DNA of 64,000 bases, from the NCBI RefSeq assembly GCF_047948215.1, contig NC_134456.1, positions 196,986,034-197,050,033 on the forward strand, read 5' to 3'. A program made the position numbers and the translations under genes. The stretch's first letter is position 1, and each line of letters starts with the position of its first letter. This document shows, piece by piece, positions 61,501 through 64,000 of the stretch. Source of the DNA: Lycorma delicatula. Lineage: Eukaryota; Arthropoda; Insecta; Hemiptera; Fulgoridae. Under the pieces are notes generated by a model that saw only the letters and a program-made list of their open reading frames with translations, searched no databases and was not told the DNA's origin.

Positions 61501-63640
61501 TTTACTTGGTTTACTGATTTAAGATTAAATTATTTTCTACTTTCAGAGCAAAATAGGAATTTTTATTTTTAGTAACGTACTGTCAGTGCAGTATTTTTAC
61601 GTATTAGAATATAAATGTTTCAAATAACAGATTGAAGCTATGAAACATATTTATTTATCCTTACTCTGTTCATGTCTAGTTACTCTATATTTAATGTCCA
61701 CATTAGTATGGTAATTACAAAATTGATTTATTTCCCTTATTTGAACCGAAGTTAGGTGTCTGTAAAAGGGGTTTCCGCTGCTGTTCTATTGTGTTTGGTA
61801 ACTTGCAATAGATGCTGGTGATGAATAATACCCCTTCTCGTTTCACAAGCACGTGTCTTTCCATATAAGAAGTTGTTTACCTTACAGTATTCTGTAGATT
61901 ATAAAAAATTAATATGTTGTTCGAGATATAACATACACTCGATATTAAAATATACTTAGCAATAAACTACTGATCGCATACTTCCTTTCTAAAACTTTCA
62001 AACAACGTTTTGTATAACATTATCTCTTTCTCTTAAACTTTGGTCTATAATAGCTAAAAAGTTTATTTTTATTAAATTATTTATAACTTACATATTTTAT
62101 ATGCAAATGATGCTGTATACGGGTATGATAATATTTTTAGATTGTTAATTCAATGTTACAATTCTTAATAAAATGATGTTAGTAAAATTTAAATTTTTAA
62201 CACATAACAGGACCAAAATTAAATATTAACTGAATTTTAAAAAGTTTAAATAAGTTAATCTGAATAAAATTTTAATTAAATAAATGAAGCTATTTTTATT
62301 ACTTCACGCAGTAGGCAAAGAGATACTTTATTTATACTACATGATGCTAAGGCCATTTCGTGAAATCTGTGTTTGTTCATCGTACTTTGTGATTAAATAA
62401 ACTGCTTAACTAAAATAGGATATATGAAGATTAAAAATGGAAAAGAATTAATGTCTTTTAAAAGACATTACTCTGTTCTTGAATTATTACCATAGAAAAA
62501 ATACTACAAATACTTATTTTCTAGATAAATATGTCATTTTAAAAAACGTACTTTTTTATGAAAGATGTTTACAATAAATTAAAATTAATAACATTATTAA
62601 TACGAAAGAAATTTAAAAAAACTGTTAAAATAATAAATATATCAAAAGTTTTTCAAATAAATTTATAAGATAGAAAAAGAATGTTCAAAGAGATGTTTGT
62701 AAAACTTCAGAAATAGAAACAAAAACCAATAGTGGAAGTCAAGTAAAGCGAAATAGAAGCACGATTACGGAAATGAAAAAAAGAAGATGAAAAGGCAACG
62801 GGGGGGGTGTTCACTTTAGACCTCAATATTTCATCTTTTAGTAAAAAGTCATGACGATAAAGTTAAAAGATACAATAATATCGTTTGAAATAAGATTTAA
62901 AAGAATACTCATGATGAGTTTTACAGTCACAGAATATAATAGGACCGAAAAATGATGGGGTTATAATTAAATTTTTATTATTTTGACAAAGAGTCACTAT
63001 GTGAAAATACAAAAAGAATAAATTTTATAATACAAAAGGATCAGAATAGCTTAGTTACGATGTACTTCGTTTTAAATTCAAGATTTGCTGATTCAAATGC
63101 GGCAGAGAAAAATTGACAACGGCTACCTCATGTTTAGTTAGAGAAAAAGTTAAAAATAGTTTTATTCTGTCAAAATCATATTTCGAGTACTGTGGTTTGT
63201 GAAATAACCTTTAACAACATATAAAGAGTCTAAGCTCTGGAATCTTTGTACTTCATTTTTTAAATTTGTATCAAAAAAATAAATGGCATCACATATAAAG
63301 TATAATTTTTCCTTAAAACATGAAATACAAATCGCGGCATAGAGAATCAATTTTGAAAACATTATTTAACTGTTGAAATCTGTATAATATCACAACATTC
63401 GGGAATAACAGTAATTTTTTGAATAATTTTAATTTAAAAAGCAATCAAAATAATACAGTTAGTCATACACCAAAACAATGATATTATTTTCTTAATTTAT
63501 AAAAGAAATTAAAGATAAAATTTTCTAAGTTTTTGTATTATGAGTTTGAAAGATAAAGACCAGGATGAAAGCATTTTTTAGTGAAAAAATATGTAAGTTA
63601 CAAGAATATTTAGAAAATAATTAACTTCAAGTACTGACAA
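58576..63640. other. Long AT-rich stretch, no gene seen
   Basis: About 5 kb with chance frames only. The 88-codon minus frame at 58910-59176 is not recognisable. A small perfect palindrome (ATGTCTTTTAAAAGACAT) sits near 62451-62468. Confidence 0.5.
59829..59870. repeat. (CA)n / (CAAA)n microsatellite
   Basis: A short CA run is followed by CAAA units and another CA run. Confidence 0.9.
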
Positions 63641-64000
63641 CTCAGGAAAAGATTTTTGAAAGTGTATGTTTGGAGTGTCGCTTTATATGGAAGTGAAACT
63701 TGGACAATCGGAGTATCTGAGAAGAAAAGATTAGAAGCTTTTGAAATGTGGTGCTATAGGAGAATGTTAAAAATCAGATGGGTGGATAAAGTGACAAATG
63801 AAGAAGTATTGCGGCAAATAGATGAAGAAAGAAGCATTTGGAAAAATATAGTTAAAAGAAGAGACAGACTTATAGGCCACATACTAAGGCATCCTGGAAT
63901 AGTCGCTTTGATATTGGAAGGACAGGTAGAAGGAAAAAATTGTGTAGGCAGGCCACGTTTGGAATATGTAAAACAAATTGTTAGGGATGTAGAATGTAGA
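63641..64000 (+). CDS. LINE ORF2 C-terminal part, open to the window edge
   Basis: From 63641 all 120 codons to the window end are open, without an ATG. The frame reads LRKRFLKVYVWSVALYGSET, then KKRLEAFEMWCYRRMLKI, WKNIVKRRDRLIGHILRHPG and RPRLEYVKQIVRDVECR. This is the C-terminal region of the same LINE family as 45955-48250, where the matching part is broken (GHILTHPGKVALILE). The body is 5'-truncated at about 63641, and a TGA lies just upstream in frame. It is not a functional gene alone, but the lack of damage suggests a younger insertion. The 3' end lies outside the window. Confidence 0.8.

Noticed and set aside
1..64000. CRISPR array, prokaryotic operon or phage-like system
   Set aside because: There are no regularly spaced direct repeats with unique spacers and no closely packed bacterial genes. 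Splice sites, LINEs and microsatellites show animal nuclear DNA.

Overview
The window looks like AT-rich, gene-poor nuclear DNA from an animal, most likely an insect. The signs are a split protein-coding exon with canonical GT-AG borders, many decayed non-LTR retrotransposons (Jockey-like, R1-like and one unassigned family), relics of Tc1/mariner-type transposases, tRNA-derived SINE-like sequence and long (TA)n, (TG)n and (TTA)n tracts. A hemipteran is my guess from the look of the repeats; nothing here proves it. No prokaryotic operon, CRISPR array, rRNA gene or intact nuclear tRNA gene was seen.

Layout. 1-13.9 kb: AT-rich DNA with an R1/LOA-like LINE 3' fragment (minus strand, 2.1-3.5 kb), two dispersed non-coding repeats (5.2-5.8 and 6.24-6.86 kb) and a compound microsatellite at 9.5 kb. 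13.9-15.4 kb: a reverse-transcriptase C-terminal remnant, then a second copy of the 6.2-kb repeat ending in a tRNA-derived sequence that is partly duplicated in inverted orientation. 18.25-18.65 kb: a MITE-like foldback element. 28.42-30.77 kb: a near-perfect 1.1-kb inverted duplication around a (TA)n core. 32.0-32.9 kb: a rearranged Jockey-like fragment with several snap-back hairpins. 35.8 kb: a small exon-like segment. 36.8-37.9 kb: a Tc1/mariner-type transposase relic. 39.4-42.8 kb: a large Jockey-like copy whose 5' half (ORF1 zinc knuckle and endonuclease) is inverted relative to its 3' half (reverse transcriptase). 45.95-48.25 kb: a LINE of another family with its FADD motif intact, followed by a second transposase relic. 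51.3-51.6 kb: a SINE-like element. 55.88-56.37 kb: the one convincing host-gene exon (minus strand), coding for a Cys-rich and Arg/Ser-rich stretch of unknown function. 57.36-58.58 kb: an R1-like LINE 3' end with tandem repeats behind its ORF. 63.64-64.0 kb: the open C-terminal part of another copy of the 46-kb LINE family, running off the window.

The coding content is therefore nearly all transposon-derived, and the host contribution is one strong exon and two weaker exon candidates. The flanks of the strong exon must be introns of one minus-strand gene, so the R1-like LINE at 57-58 kb probably lies in or just upstream of that gene. The most unusual structures are the 1.1-kb palindrome, the inverted Jockey copy, and the folded SINE and Jockey copies.
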